Notes: a model not told the origin generated them from the sequence alone. A stretch of DNA of 45,968 bases from Myxococcales bacterium (GCA_003153055.1 PMBV01000119.1:151-46118), one strand, 5' to 3'; numbered from the stretch's first letter, positions 34,172 through 43,262 are shown. Numbers and translations are program-made.

Positions 34172-37100
34172 ATGTCGGCCAACGCCTTCTCAGCCCTCCT
34201 CCACGCGCTCGAGCCCGGCCGACGGGTGCGTACGGTGGGCCTCAGCGGAGCCGCCCGTGCGTGGACGCTCTCCAAGCTCCACCGCGCGCTCGACGCGCCC
34301 TTGGTGTGCGTCACCGCCGACGAAGACTCGGCCGATGCCCTCGCCGGAGACCTCGCCTTCTTCTTCGGCCAGGAAGGCACGCGGGGCGCGCCGCGAGTGG
34401 TCCGGCTCCCGGCCGACGAGGTGCTCCCATGGGATGAGCTGGTGCCCGACCAAGGCGTGGTGGCCGACCGGCTCCAGGCCCTCTTTCACCTGGCCCAGGG
34501 CACTCGCTTCCCCGCGCTGGTGCTCTCGGTGCGGGCGCTGGTGAAGCGGGTGATGCCGGTGGAGGTGATGCGCGAGCGCTCCGAGCTGGTGACCCTCGAG
34601 CACGATCACGGCCGCGACGCCCTGGCCAAGAAGCTGGTCGAGATGGGCTACCACAACGCCCCTCTGGTCGAGGACCCCGGCACCTTCAGCATGCGGGGCG
34701 ACATCCTCGACGTGTTCCCGGCCTTGCACGACCACCCGGTGCGCCTGGAGTTCTTCGGCGACACCGTGGAGTCGATGCGCGCCTTCGACCCCGACACCCA
34801 ACGCACCATCGACGGCCTCACGACCTTGCGGTTGCTCCCCGCGCGAGAGCTCTTCTTCAGCGACACCACCAAGCGCCAGGCCGAGGCCGCCATTCGCGAG
34901 GCGGCGGAGCACCAGTCGGTGCCCAGCTCGAAGGTTCGCGAGCGCCTCGAGCAAGTGCGCGAGGGCCTCAGCGCCGCGGGGCTCGAGGGCTTACTCCCGG
35001 GCTTCTTCGACGGCGGCATGGCCACGGTGTTCGACTACCTCGCCGCGTGGCACCCGTCTCCCCTGGTCTGGCTCGATGAGCCCCAGGGCCAGGAGCGCAC
35101 CACCGACGAGCTGTACAAGGACATCGAGCGCAGCCACGCCGACGCGGTGGGGCGCCTCGAGCTCACGCTCCCACCAGCAGCGCACTTCCTCTCGCCCGAA
35201 CAGCTCGCCAGCGCCCTCGCGGCCTTCCGCGTCGTCGAAGGCGGGGGCCTGGTGCTCGACGGCAACGAGCAGGCGCCGGTGCGCTTCGAGCTCGGCAGCA
35301 CCCGAGACCTGCGCGACACCATCCGAGGCCACCACGGAGAGGAGGGCGCGCTCACTCCGCTCCTCGAGCGCCTCGAAGCCTGGCGCGACGAGGGCCTCAC
35401 CGCGTTGGTGGCCTGCGGCACCGCGGGGCAGGCCGACCGGCTCAAGCGCCTCCTGGCCGAGCGCGAGGTGCGCGTCACCACGCACCCCGAGCCCTTCGAC
35501 GGCGCCGTGCCGCCTTTCGAGCGCGACGTCCTCGCCCGGCTCTTCGTGGGCGAGGTCTCGGCGGGCTTCGTCGACCGGCCCGGGCACCTGGCGCTCCTCT
35601 CCGACGAGGACATCTTCGGTGGCCGGGCCCGGCGAAAGACGCGGCGGCGACGGAGCGCCGACGGCTTCGCGGCCGGCTTCAAGGACCTCAAGGAGGGCGA
35701 CCTCTGCGTCCACAGCGACTTCGGCGTCTGCCGCTACGCCGGGCTCATCGCGATGGAGGTGGGCCAGGTGAGCGCCGACTTCCTGGTGCTCGAGTTCGCC
35801 GGGCGCGACAAGGTGTACCTGCCGGTGAGTCGCATGCGGCTGGTCTCCCGGTTCACCGGTGGCGACCCATCGAAGGTGGCCCTCGACAAGCTGGGCAGCA
35901 ACACCTTCGAGAAGCGCAAGGCCCAGGTCAAAGAGCAGCTCCTCAAGATGGCCGCTGAGCTGCTGCAGCTCTACGCCGAGCGCAAGGCCCACCCGGGCCA
36001 CGCCTTCTCGCCGCCGGATCGCTACTTCCACCAGTTCGAGGCCGACTTCGCGTTCGACGAGACGCCCGATCAAGAGAAGGCCATCGAGGACGTCATCAGC
36101 GACATGCAGAAGCGCGAGCCGATGGATCGACTGGTCTGCGGCGACGTCGGCTACGGGAAGACCGAAGTGGCGATGCGGGCCGCGTTCAAGGCGGTGCTCG
36201 ATCGCAAGCAGGTGGCGGTGCTGGTGCCCACCACGCTCCTCGCCCATCAGCACCTGGCCAGCTTCACTCGTCGCTTCGACGGCTACCCCGTCACCATCGA
36301 CGTGGTGTCGTCGCTCCGAAAGGGGGCCGAGGTCCGCGAGGTGCTCCAGAAGGCCCAGGAGGGCCGCGTCGACATCGTCATCGGCACCCACAAGCTGCTC
36401 GTGAGCGAGGTGGGCTTCCGCGACTTGGGGCTGCTCATCATCGACGAAGAGCAGAAGTTCGGCGTCAAGCAGAAGGAGGCACTCAAGCGGCTCAAGACGA
36501 CCGTCGACACCTTGACGCTCACTGCCACGCCCATTCCCCGCACCCTCAACATGGCCATGAGCGGCATGCGCGACATGTCGCTCATCGCTACGCCACCGCA
36601 GGACCGCAAGGCCATTCGCACCTTCGTCAACAAATTCGACGAGGAGCAGATCCGTGAGGCTGTGCTCCGCGAGGTGCAGCGCGGCGGCCAGGTGTACTTC
36701 GTGCACAACCGGGTGCAGTCCATTCACTCGATGGAGCGGTTCCTCAAGACCCTACTGCCCTCGGTCTCCATCGTGGTGGCCCACGGGCGCATGCACGAGG
36801 GCCAGCTCGAGAAGGTGATGCTCGAGTTCGTCGAGCACCGGGCGCAGGTGCTGCTGTCGACCAGCATCATCGAGAGCGGCCTCGACATCTCGTCGGCCAA
36901 CACGATGATCGTCAACCGGGCTGATCAGTTCGGCCTGTCGCAGCTCTACCAGCTGCGTGGGCGAGTGGGCCGGTCCAAGGAGCGGGCCTACGCGTACCTC
37001 TTGGTGCCCCACGGACGCGCCGTCACCAAGGACGCCGAGCGCCGCCTCGAGGTGCTCCAGGCCTTCACCGAGCTGGGCGCGGGCTTCAGCATCGCCTCCC

Positions 37101-37696
37101 ACGACCTGGAGATTCGCGGCGCCGGGAGCCTGCTCGGCAAGGAGCAGTCGGGGAGCATCGAGGCCGTGGGCTTCGACCTCTACGCCGAGATGCTCGAGGA
37201 GGCCATCGCCGAGGTGCGCGGCGAGGCCCCCCGTGAGGTGGTGGAACCTGACGTCAACCTCCCGCTCCCGGCGTACCTCCCCGAGCTGTACGTGCCCGAC
37301 GTGCACCAGCGGCTGGTGCTGTACAAGCGCTTCAGTCAGGCCGCCGCGCCCGATGAGCTGGCCGATCTCCGTGCCGAGCTCATCGATCGCTTCGGCGACA
37401 CGCCGCCCGAGGTCGACGCCTTGCAAGAGGTCATGCTTCTCAAGATGGACCTCCGCGAGCTCCAGCTGAGGCAGCTCGACGGTGGGCCCGGGCGCCTCGT
37501 CGTCACCCTCGGAGCCGACGCCCACATCGACGGCTCACGCCTGGCGCGGTTGGTGGGGAAGGCCAAGGGGCTCTACCGCCTCACCCCTGACATGAAGCTG
37601 GTGGTGAAGCTCGACGCCTCGGTAAAAGGCATGGAGCTGCTGCCTCCCGCGCGCCGGGTGCTGCGCGACCTCCTGGGCTGTGCCTCCAGTCCCTGA
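34172..37696 (+). CDS. mfd: Transcription-repair coupling factor Mfd
   Basis: A 1174-residue protein that removes RNA polymerase stalled at DNA lesions and recruits UvrA. The N-terminus has a UvrB-like module (VRLPADEVLPWDELVPDQG). The RNA-polymerase-interacting region and linker are at about 500-590 (LKEGDLCVHSDFGVCRYAGL, LVLEFAGRDKVYLPVSRM). The RecG-like translocase has Walker A CGDVGYGKTEVAMRAAFKAV (Lys663), Walker B IIDEEQKFGV (DEEQ 758-761), TLTATPIPRTLNMAMSGMRD and LLSTSIIESGLDISSANTM. A TRCF C-terminal domain follows (LPAYLPELYVPDVHQRLVLY). Length matches the family (1148 in E. coli). ATG at 34172 with no obvious ribosome site. It is preceded by a 189-nt gap with nothing else recognisable and stands alone. 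Confidence 0.98.
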   Translation: MSANAFSALLHALEPGRRVRTVGLSGAARAWTLSKLHRALDAPLVCVTADEDSADALAGDLAFFFGQEGTRGAPRVVRLPADEVLPWDELVPDQGVVADRLQALFHLAQGTRFPALVLSVRALVKRVMPVEVMRERSELVTLEHDHGRDALAKKLVEMGYHNAPLVEDPGTFSMRGDILDVFPALHDHPVRLEFFGDTVESMRAFDPDTQRTIDGLTTLRLLPARELFFSDTTKRQAEAAIREAAEHQSVPSSKVRERLEQVREGLSAAGLEGLLPGFFDGGMATVFDYLAAWHPSPLVWLDEPQGQERTTDELYKDIERSHADAVGRLELTLPPAAHFLSPEQLASALAAFRVVEGGGLVLDGNEQAPVRFELGSTRDLRDTIRGHHGEEGALTPLLERLEAWRDEGLTALVACGTAGQADRLKRLLAEREVRVTTHPEPFDGAVPPFERDVLARLFVGEVSAGFVDRPGHLALLSDEDIFGGRARRKTRRRRSADGFAAGFKDLKEGDLCVHSDFGVCRYAGLIAMEVGQVSADFLVLEFAGRDKVYLPVSRMRLVSRFTGGDPSKVALDKLGSNTFEKRKAQVKEQLLKMAAELLQLYAERKAHPGHAFSPPDRYFHQFEADFAFDETPDQEKAIEDVISDMQKREPMDRLVCGDVGYGKTEVAMRAAFKAVLDRKQVAVLVPTTLLAHQHLASFTRRFDGYPVTIDVVSSLRKGAEVREVLQKAQEGRVDIVIGTHKLLVSEVGFRDLGLLIIDEEQKFGVKQKEALKRLKTTVDTLTLTATPIPRTLNMAMSGMRDMSLIATPPQDRKAIRTFVNKFDEEQIREAVLREVQRGGQVYFVHNRVQSIHSMERFLKTLLPSVSIVVAHGRMHEGQLEKVMLEFVEHRAQVLLSTSIIESGLDISSANTMIVNRADQFGLSQLYQLRGRVGRSKERAYAYLLVPHGRAVTKDAERRLEVLQAFTELGAGFSIASHDLEIRGAGSLLGKEQSGSIEAVGFDLYAEMLEEAIAEVRGEAPREVVEPDVNLPLPAYLPELYVPDVHQRLVLYKRFSQAAAPDELADLRAELIDRFGDTPPEVDALQEVMLLKMDLRELQLRQLDGGPGRLVVTLGADAHIDGSRLARLVGKAKGLYRLTPDMKLVVKLDASVKGMELLPPARRVLRDLLGCASSP

Positions 37697-37866
37697 ACCG
37701 ACTCGTCACGCTTTACCCAGAGCATGCGGCCGATGAAGCGGTCGGCGTTTTGGTCAACAAGACGCACCTTTCGTGTTCTCGAGCACTTGGTTTTGAGGCT
37801 CACGCGAACCAACCTCGGTCGTTGAGGCTCCAATGCATGCGAGTTCTTCGGTAGAGGAGGCGGATC

Positions 37867-38322
37867 ATGTTGCGACTCGGGCAAGGACTTGGAGTACTTC
37901 GCTGGGGGTCCTCGCGTACGGAGATCCTCGGTCAGCATCCAGGCGCGAAGGTGCGCGCTGAGGTCAGAGGCAAGAACCCGGTCACCGGTGACGAGTTCGT
38001 CATTCCTGAAGGCCTCGAGGTGCCCGACTTCATCGAGCCGCACCCGGGGGTTCGAGTGAAGGCGTCGCTGGAGTTCGAGCGAGGCGGCCTGGCGTGCATC
38101 TCGCTCGCCACCAAGTGCCACGCCGAGCCGACCGATGACCCCAACGTGCTTCGACTCACCGAGCGCCTCGTTCGCCGGGAGGCCGAGCTGGTGGCCGAGT
38201 ATCTCCGCGTCGGGCCGGTGCGCTCGGACCTGGGGGTCCAAGGATGGAACGTCGACGGGGTCGACGTGCGGCTCTACCTCGACTGCGACGACTTCGAGTT
38301 CGAGCTGAGCCGAGCCGCCTGA
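37867..38322 (+). CDS. Conserved-looking protein of unknown function
   Basis: A 151-residue cytoplasmic protein from ATG 37867, with a strong GAGGAGG twelve to six nt upstream. No signal peptide or membrane span is seen. It is rich in charged residues, with beta-like segments (TGDEFVIPEGLEVPDFIEPH, VRVKASLEFERGGLACISLA) then a helix (VLRLTERLVRREAELVAEYL) and an acidic end (GVDVRLYLDCDDFEFELS). I do not recognise the family. The 170-nt gap upstream, with lower GC than the surroundings, could hold its own promoter. Confidence 0.7.
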   Translation: MLRLGQGLGVLRWGSSRTEILGQHPGAKVRAEVRGKNPVTGDEFVIPEGLEVPDFIEPHPGVRVKASLEFERGGLACISLATKCHAEPTDDPNVLRLTERLVRREAELVAEYLRVGPVRSDLGVQGWNVDGVDVRLYLDCDDFEFELSRAA

Positions 38323-38335
38323 GCGGGACCTTCGC

Positions 38336-38704
38336 TTAGCGGAGCAGCTCGCCGTCGACGTACTCCCGGTGGTAGTGGCCCGCGCGGTAGCCGACGACCC
38401 GCTCCACCACCCGACCCTTCTTGAAGTACAGCACGGTGGGAGTACCGGTGACGCCGAGCTTGCGGGCGGTCTTGGGGGCCTCGGCGAGGTTGAGCTCGGC
38501 CACCTTGAGCCGGCCCTGGTAGTGACGGCTCAGGTCCATCACCACTGGCTCGAGGAGCTTGCAGGGCCCACAGCCGTCACTCCAGACGTCGAGGAGCACC
38601 GGCGTGTCGGAGCGCAGCACCTCGCGCTGGTAGTTCTCGTCGGTGACATGGACGACGGAGTGCGGGACCGCTTCGAGGCCGAGGAGACGCGTGAACCAAC
38701 CCAT
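38336..38704 (-). CDS. Thioredoxin-family protein
   Basis: A 122-residue single-domain thioredoxin, a cytoplasmic disulfide reductase or redox partner. The active site is CGPC (Cys45, Cys48) inside VLLDVWSDGCGPCKLLEPVV; the residue just before the first Cys is Gly where Trp is usual. The cis-Pro loop GVTGTPTVLYFKKG is normal. The N-terminus has a short amphipathic extension (MGWFTRLLGLEAVPHS) but no signal peptide. It ends head-to-head with the unknown protein 13 nt away, and lies 36 nt downstream of the bicupin gene, so those two may be co-transcribed. Confidence 0.92.
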   Translation of the reverse strand: MGWFTRLLGLEAVPHSVVHVTDENYQREVLRSDTPVLLDVWSDGCGPCKLLEPVVMDLSRHYQGRLKVAELNLAEAPKTARKLGVTGTPTVLYFKKGRVVERVVGYRAGHYHREYVDGELLR

Positions 38705-38740
38705 GCCCGTCAGAGCCAGGAGCGGCTCGGGAGGATGCTT

Positions 38741-39748
38741 TCAGGGGCCCTTCTTCTTCTCGAGCGCCGCGTCGAAGGGGAACGTCATCGTCGACCTCGT
38801 GCCGACGATGGTGCGCCGCAGGCCCAGCCGGGGGAAATCGACGATCTCGATGGTGGAGCGTGACCAGGCGTCACCGCCCTGCACATAGACGAGGTCCTCG
38901 CCACCCAGGGCCCGGGTGTTGTGCGGCGCCCCGCGCGGGGGGAACCCGAGGAAGTCGCCCGGCCCCAGCTCGAGCTCCGTGTCGCCCATCTCGGCGACGC
39001 CGCGGCCCGACAGCACGTACATCCATTCTTCGTCATGCTGGTGCAGGTGGTACGCGAAGGCGTCACGGCCGGCCGGCACCCGCGAGTGCACCACAGCCAC
39101 TCGCTTGAGGCCGGTGGGTCGAGAGAGGGGCGAGAGCTCGATCTCCGCCTTGGGGTTCTCAGGGTGGCGGAAGACCCTGGGCTCCCCGCGCTCGGCTGCC
39201 CGCACCAACACCTTGGCCGCCTTGGCGCGGCGCTCGGTGACCAGCTCGGGAGGCAACTCCGAGCCTCCGGGCAGGAAGGGCACATCGGCGCCAAAGGGGT
39301 ACACGACCACAAGACGGCCGAAGCGCACCAGCCGTCGCTCAAGCCGGGGGAAGTCGGCCACCTCGACGTCGTCGATGACCTCGCCACCCTCGAGGAACAG
39401 GAGGTCCGTCGCGCCGGTGTTCCGCAGGTGATGGCCCACCCCGGGCGGAAAACCCAGGAAGTCGCCCGGGTGCACGTCGAGCTCGGCGCCGTCGGCCTCG
39501 GCCACCCCGTGGCCCTCGAGCACGTACATCCACTCCTCCTCACGGTGATGCAGGTGGTAGACGACGGATTCCTTCCCCGGGGGCAGCCAGGCGAGGTTCA
39601 CGGCGATTCGCTCGAGACCAGCCTGGCGAGACAGGAACCACCCGTGGATCTCGGAGGCCGGGTTGTACGGGTGACTCGAGACGTGGGCGGGCCCCCGCTC
39701 ACTCGAGCGGACGAGCACGCGGGGCGACGACGGGGCGGTGTCGGTCAT
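38741..39748 (-). CDS. Bicupin protein (two tandem cupin domains)
   Basis: A 335-residue protein made of two homologous cupin halves. Each has a conserved HxH...E metal-binding pattern: VVYHLHHREEEWMYVLEGHG in the first and FAYHLHQHDEEWMYVLSGRG in the second, each followed by a PGDFLGFPPxG turn. The internal similarity indicates a duplication. Bicupins include oxalate decarboxylases, dioxygenases and sugar-binding proteins; the reaction here is unknown. ATG 39748 is taken over a TTG upstream. No signal peptide, so it is probably cytoplasmic. Confidence 0.9.
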   Translation of the reverse strand: MTDTAPSSPRVLVRSSERGPAHVSSHPYNPASEIHGWFLSRQAGLERIAVNLAWLPPGKESVVYHLHHREEEWMYVLEGHGVAEADGAELDVHPGDFLGFPPGVGHHLRNTGATDLLFLEGGEVIDDVEVADFPRLERRLVRFGRLVVVYPFGADVPFLPGGSELPPELVTERRAKAAKVLVRAAERGEPRVFRHPENPKAEIELSPLSRPTGLKRVAVVHSRVPAGRDAFAYHLHQHDEEWMYVLSGRGVAEMGDTELELGPGDFLGFPPRGAPHNTRALGGEDLVYVQGGDAWSRSTIEIVDFPRLGLRRTIVGTRSTMTFPFDAALEKKKGP

Positions 39749-39834
39749 TGGGGTATTTCTAGTCGCCAACGCCCTCGGCTACCACCCGTGCGCCCAGGGC
39801 CGCGGCGAGCCCATCGTGCTACCGTGCTGGCCCC

Positions 39835-41283
39835 ATGTCCGACCTCCTCGACACTCTCGAACCCAAGCTCCTCTGGCGCTACTTCCTCGAGCTCTCCAAA
39901 ATCCCCCGGGCCTCCAAGCAGGAAGCCCAAGCCGCGGCCTGGGTCGCCGAGCAAGGCCGCGCCCTGGGCTGCCAGGTCGAGCGTGATGCCGTCGGGAACG
40001 TGCTCCTCCGCCAGGCTGCGTCGGCCGGCCGCCAAGGTCGCCCCGCGGTCGCGCTCCAGGCCCACGTCGACATGGTGTGCGAGAAAAACGAGGGCCACCC
40101 TCACGACTTCTCGAAGGACCCCATCGCCGTTCGCCGCGACGGAGATTCACTGTACGCCACCAACACCACGCTGGGAGCCGACAACGGCATCGGCGTGGCC
40201 GCGGCGCTGGCGGTGCTGGCGACGCCCGGACTCGAGCACCCGCCCATCGAGGTGCTCATCACCATCGACGAGGAGACCGGCCTGTCGGGCGCCAACGGGC
40301 TCAAGCCCGGCTGGCTCACCGCGAAGACGCTGCTCAACCTCGACAGCGAGGAGGAAGGCGACCTCACCATCGGCTGTGCTGGCGGCATGGACACCGTGGC
40401 CCGCCGCGCCCTGCGTCGTGTGCAGGCCCCGGTGGGGGGCCTCGCGCTGAGGCTCAAGGTCGCGGGGCTCAAGGGCGGCCACTCGGGCATCGACATCGGC
40501 TCCGGGAGAGGGAACTCGCTCAGGGTCCTCGCCCAGGTGCTCCACGCGGTGCTCGACCCCTTCGAGCTGTCGCTGGCCAAGGTGTGGGGCGGCAACAAGC
40601 GCAACGCCATTCCCCGTGAGGCCTCGGCGGTGCTGCTGGTGGCCCCCGAGCGTGAGGCGGCCCTTCGCGAGGCCGTCGCCCAAGCGGCGCAGGAGTGGAA
40701 GCTCGCGCTGGGAGCGCTCGACCCCGGACTCACCGTGACAGTGGAGCAAGCGCAGGGAGGCCCGGTGATGGCGAAGGCCGACGCGCTGGCGGTGGTGGGC
40801 CTGCTCCTCGCTGGCCCCCACGGCGTCGAGGCCATGAGCCCCGACATCGCCGGGCTGGTGCAGACCTCGACGAACATGGGCATGGCCGAGACCACCGACG
40901 ACGCCTTCGAGGTCTGCTTCCTCACCCGAAGCTCCATCGATGCCTCGAAGCACGCGCTGGCAGCGAGGGTGACCGCCACGGCGGTGCTGGCCGGCTTCGA
41001 GGTGACCCACTCCGGCGGGTACCCGGGGTGGAAGCCCGAGCCCAAGGCGAAGGTGGTGGCGCTCATCGACTCGGTGCACCGCGAGCTGTTCGGCAAGGCG
41101 ATGGGCGTCAAGGCGATCCACGCGGGGCTGGAGTGCGGCCTCATCGGAGAAAAGTACCCCACGATGGAGATGGCCTCCATCGGCCCCAGCATGTGGGACG
41201 TGCACACGCCCGACGAGCACGTGTCCATCTCGTCGGTGGGCCGGTTCTGGACGTTCCTCACCGCGGTTCTGGCGAAGCTGTAG
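39835..41283 (+). CDS. pepD: Aminoacyl-histidine dipeptidase
   Basis: A 482-residue M20-family di-zinc peptidase that cleaves Xaa-His and other dipeptides in the cytoplasm. Expected metal ligands are all present: His77 (LQAHVDM), Asp116 (LGADNGIG), Glu147 with catalytic Glu146 (IDEETGLSGAN), Asp170 (LLNLDSEEEG) and His457 (WDVHTPDEHV). The lid domain is recognisable (GGHSGIDIGSGRGNSLRVLA). Length matches E. coli PepD (485). ATG at 39835; 86 nt from the divergent bicupin. A hairpin just past the stop may end transcription. Confidence 0.96.
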   Translation: MSDLLDTLEPKLLWRYFLELSKIPRASKQEAQAAAWVAEQGRALGCQVERDAVGNVLLRQAASAGRQGRPAVALQAHVDMVCEKNEGHPHDFSKDPIAVRRDGDSLYATNTTLGADNGIGVAAALAVLATPGLEHPPIEVLITIDEETGLSGANGLKPGWLTAKTLLNLDSEEEGDLTIGCAGGMDTVARRALRRVQAPVGGLALRLKVAGLKGGHSGIDIGSGRGNSLRVLAQVLHAVLDPFELSLAKVWGGNKRNAIPREASAVLLVAPEREAALREAVAQAAQEWKLALGALDPGLTVTVEQAQGGPVMAKADALAVVGLLLAGPHGVEAMSPDIAGLVQTSTNMGMAETTDDAFEVCFLTRSSIDASKHALAARVTATAVLAGFEVTHSGGYPGWKPEPKAKVVALIDSVHRELFGKAMGVKAIHAGLECGLIGEKYPTMEMASIGPSMWDVHTPDEHVSISSVGRFWTFLTAVLAKL

Positions 41284-41291
41284 CGCCCGAC

Positions 41292-41329
41292 TCGCCCCCG
41301 GCACTCCCAGCGAAGGGCCGGGGAGGCGA
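41292..41329 (+). terminator. GC-rich hairpin after pepD, no T-run
   Basis: TCGCCCCCGGC (41292-41302) pairs with GCCGGGGAGGCGA (41317-41329), leaving a two-base bulge. It lies 9 nt past the pepD stop and about 50 nt before the ATPase gene. The stem is stable but lacks a U-tract, so termination would have to be Rho-assisted, or it is just an attenuating hairpin. Confidence 0.35.
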
Positions 41330-41377
41330 TGACACGAGAATGCTCGGGCCGCCAGAACACGAGGTAGAGTGCCTGCG

Positions 41378-42643
41378 ATGCTGAAGTCACTCGAACTCCA
41401 CTCGGTCGGACCTTCGCCCCACTTGGGACCGATCGAGTTTGCCGAACGGCTCAATCTCATCACCGGCGACAACGGACTTGGGAAGACGTTCATTCTCGAT
41501 ACCGCGTGGTGGGCCCTCACGGGGACATGGCCCGACCGGCCGGCGTGGCCCCACGAGGCGAGTGGTCCAGACGCCCCTGCGCGAATCACCGCGGGAATTT
41601 CTGGAAAGACCACCGCGTCCACGTACCCAAGCTCGTTCGACTATAGCAGCCAACAATGGTTGCTCCCCACAGGACGACCACCAAACCCTGGTCTGGTCCT
41701 CTATTTCCGAGTCGACGGGCAGTTCTCGCTCTGGGACCCGTCGCAGCACTACTGGCGACGAAACAAAGTACTGGGAGTCGACGCGCCGGATCGCCCCGAT
41801 GCCCTCCACCTTGCCGCGGGGGAAGTCTGGAACTCCATCCCCAACGAGAATGGCCGAATCATCTGTCGGGGCCTCATCGAAGACTGGGTGTCGTGGCAGC
41901 AGACGCAGAGCTCGGAGTTCAACCATCTCCTTGCAGTGGTCAAGGCGCTCTGTCCGATGGAGGTGAAGACGGCGGCCCCTCGGCAAGTCTGGATCGACGA
42001 CACTCGAAAACACCCCTGTCTCGCGTTCAGCTACGGCGACGTCCCGGTAACCCTCGCCTCCGCTGGAATGAAGCGTGTCCTGGCCCTCGCCTACCTTTTG
42101 ATATGGGCGTGGCACGCGCACCGACAGGCGGCTGAGCTGATTCGCCAGCCAACGGAGCGCCGGATCGTCATCTTGTTTGATGAGCCCGAAACCCATCTTC
42201 ATCCGCAGTGGCAACGCAAACTGCTGCCCGCTCTCATTGCCGCGATCGCTGGTCTCGACGAAGCCCTCTCGGTCCAGCTGCTCGTGAGCACGCATTCGCC
42301 CCTCGTACTTGCGTCCGCCGAGTCGAAGTTCGATGCGTCCCGTGACGCGATCTTCCACCTCGAGCTCAACGGCCAAAGCGGTGCCGCCGTCGAGCGGATG
42401 GCGTGGAGTCGACGTGGAGACGTGACAAACTGGCTCGTTTCGCCGGTGTTCGGCCTCGAACAGGCCAGGTCAGTTGAGGCTGAAGAGGCCATCGAGGCGG
42501 CGGAGCGATTCATGCGGGGTGAAGCAGTCCAGAACCCACCGCACCTCCAGTCGTGGGAGCAACTCAACGGGCGTCTGACGGAAGTACTTTCGGGCAGCGA
42601 CCGTTTCTGGCCTCGCTGGGTTGCTCGGGCCACCAGGTCATGA
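41378..42643 (+). CDS. ABC-type AAA ATPase, PtuA/OLD-like; candidate defence ATPase
   Basis: A 421-residue ATPase of the SMC/ABC-like AAA group (AAA_21/AAA_15) found in OLD nucleases and in Septu PtuA. Walker A is ITGDNGLGKTFIL (residues 30-37), the signature-like helix LASAGMKRVLALAYLL lies at about 227, Walker B is VILFDEPETHLHPQWQ (Asp268-Glu269) and the H-loop is LVSTHSPLVLAS (His306). The C-terminus (about 340-421) has no Toprim motif, unlike OLD, so it needs a partner for any nuclease activity. Its last codon and stop share bases with the next gene's ATG (ATGA), implying coupled translation. Base composition seems lower in GC than the flanking genes, suggesting transfer. The start may be GTG 41369, which has GAGG closer by. 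Confidence 0.85.
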   Translation: MLKSLELHSVGPSPHLGPIEFAERLNLITGDNGLGKTFILDTAWWALTGTWPDRPAWPHEASGPDAPARITAGISGKTTASTYPSSFDYSSQQWLLPTGRPPNPGLVLYFRVDGQFSLWDPSQHYWRRNKVLGVDAPDRPDALHLAAGEVWNSIPNENGRIICRGLIEDWVSWQQTQSSEFNHLLAVVKALCPMEVKTAAPRQVWIDDTRKHPCLAFSYGDVPVTLASAGMKRVLALAYLLIWAWHAHRQAAELIRQPTERRIVILFDEPETHLHPQWQRKLLPALIAAIAGLDEALSVQLLVSTHSPLVLASAESKFDASRDAIFHLELNGQSGAAVERMAWSRRGDVTNWLVSPVFGLEQARSVEAEEAIEAAERFMRGEAVQNPPHLQSWEQLNGRLTEVLSGSDRFWPRWVARATRS

Positions 42644-43221
42644 TCCGAGTGGAGAAACAGCCTGAGCCGGACCAGTTCGACGCCCACTGCCGGGCCCCAG
42701 GTAATGCCTGGCTCACAGCCCACCCGGACCAGCACCAGTGTGCGCCCCCGTACTGGACCGAGTTCAAACCGCATCTCCGCCAAGCCTTCGGAGAGCGCTG
42801 CGCATGGCTCGCGATGTGGATCGCCGGAGGAACGGTTGACCACTTCCACGCGCAGCGTGACTTCCCGGAGCAGATCTACGAATGGAGCAACTTCCGCTAT
42901 TCCGACTCGGAGATCAACTCAGCCAAGAAGCCCGCGTGGGAGGGCCGCCTCCTTGACCCCTTCGAGGTCGATGACGGTTGGTTCGAGATCCTCCTGCCCT
43001 CATGCCAGCTTCGAATCCTGGAACAGCTCGTCCCAGAAGCCATGAGAGAACGGGTTCGTTTCACCGTCTCGAGCCTCCGCCTGGACCACGGAGAGAAGGT
43101 CGTCGACCTTCGCCGTCACTGGCTTGAACAATACGAGTCCCAGTCGATGACGATCGAGGCATTGGAGCGGCACGCCCCGCTCGTCGCTCGCGCCGTGCGC
43201 AAGCGTGACGCGACCCGATAG
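42640..43221 (+). CDS. HNH-like protein paired with the ATPase; candidate PtuB-like effector
   Basis: A 193-residue protein overlapping the ATPase by four nt. Its core GGTVDHFHAQRDFPEQIYEW SNFR then INSAKK and LLDPFEVDDGWF follows the HNH layout found in PtuB and related effectors: His68 in VDHF, Asn84 in EWSNFR and Asn93 in INSAKK. The zinc cysteines usual in that fold are not there: GERCAWLAMW has a single Cys where CxxC is expected and the second pair is replaced by YSDSEIN. It may be a zinc-free HNH nuclease or an inactive relative. The pairing and overlap fit a two-gene anti-phage module in which the ATPase controls the nuclease. That role is inference from gene order and motifs. Confidence 0.75.
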   Translation: MIRVEKQPEPDQFDAHCRAPGNAWLTAHPDQHQCAPPYWTEFKPHLRQAFGERCAWLAMWIAGGTVDHFHAQRDFPEQIYEWSNFRYSDSEINSAKKPAWEGRLLDPFEVDDGWFEILLPSCQLRILEQLVPEAMRERVRFTVSSLRLDHGEKVVDLRRHWLEQYESQSMTIEALERHAPLVARAVRKRDATR

Positions 43222-43262
43222 GAAGGCAAGCGGCGGATTCGTCGCGGGAACGGTGGCGCCCC

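Noticed and set aside
34991..36727. 578-codon minus-strand open frame inside mfd
   Set aside because: Shadow of Mfd, whose motifs are complete on the plus strand.
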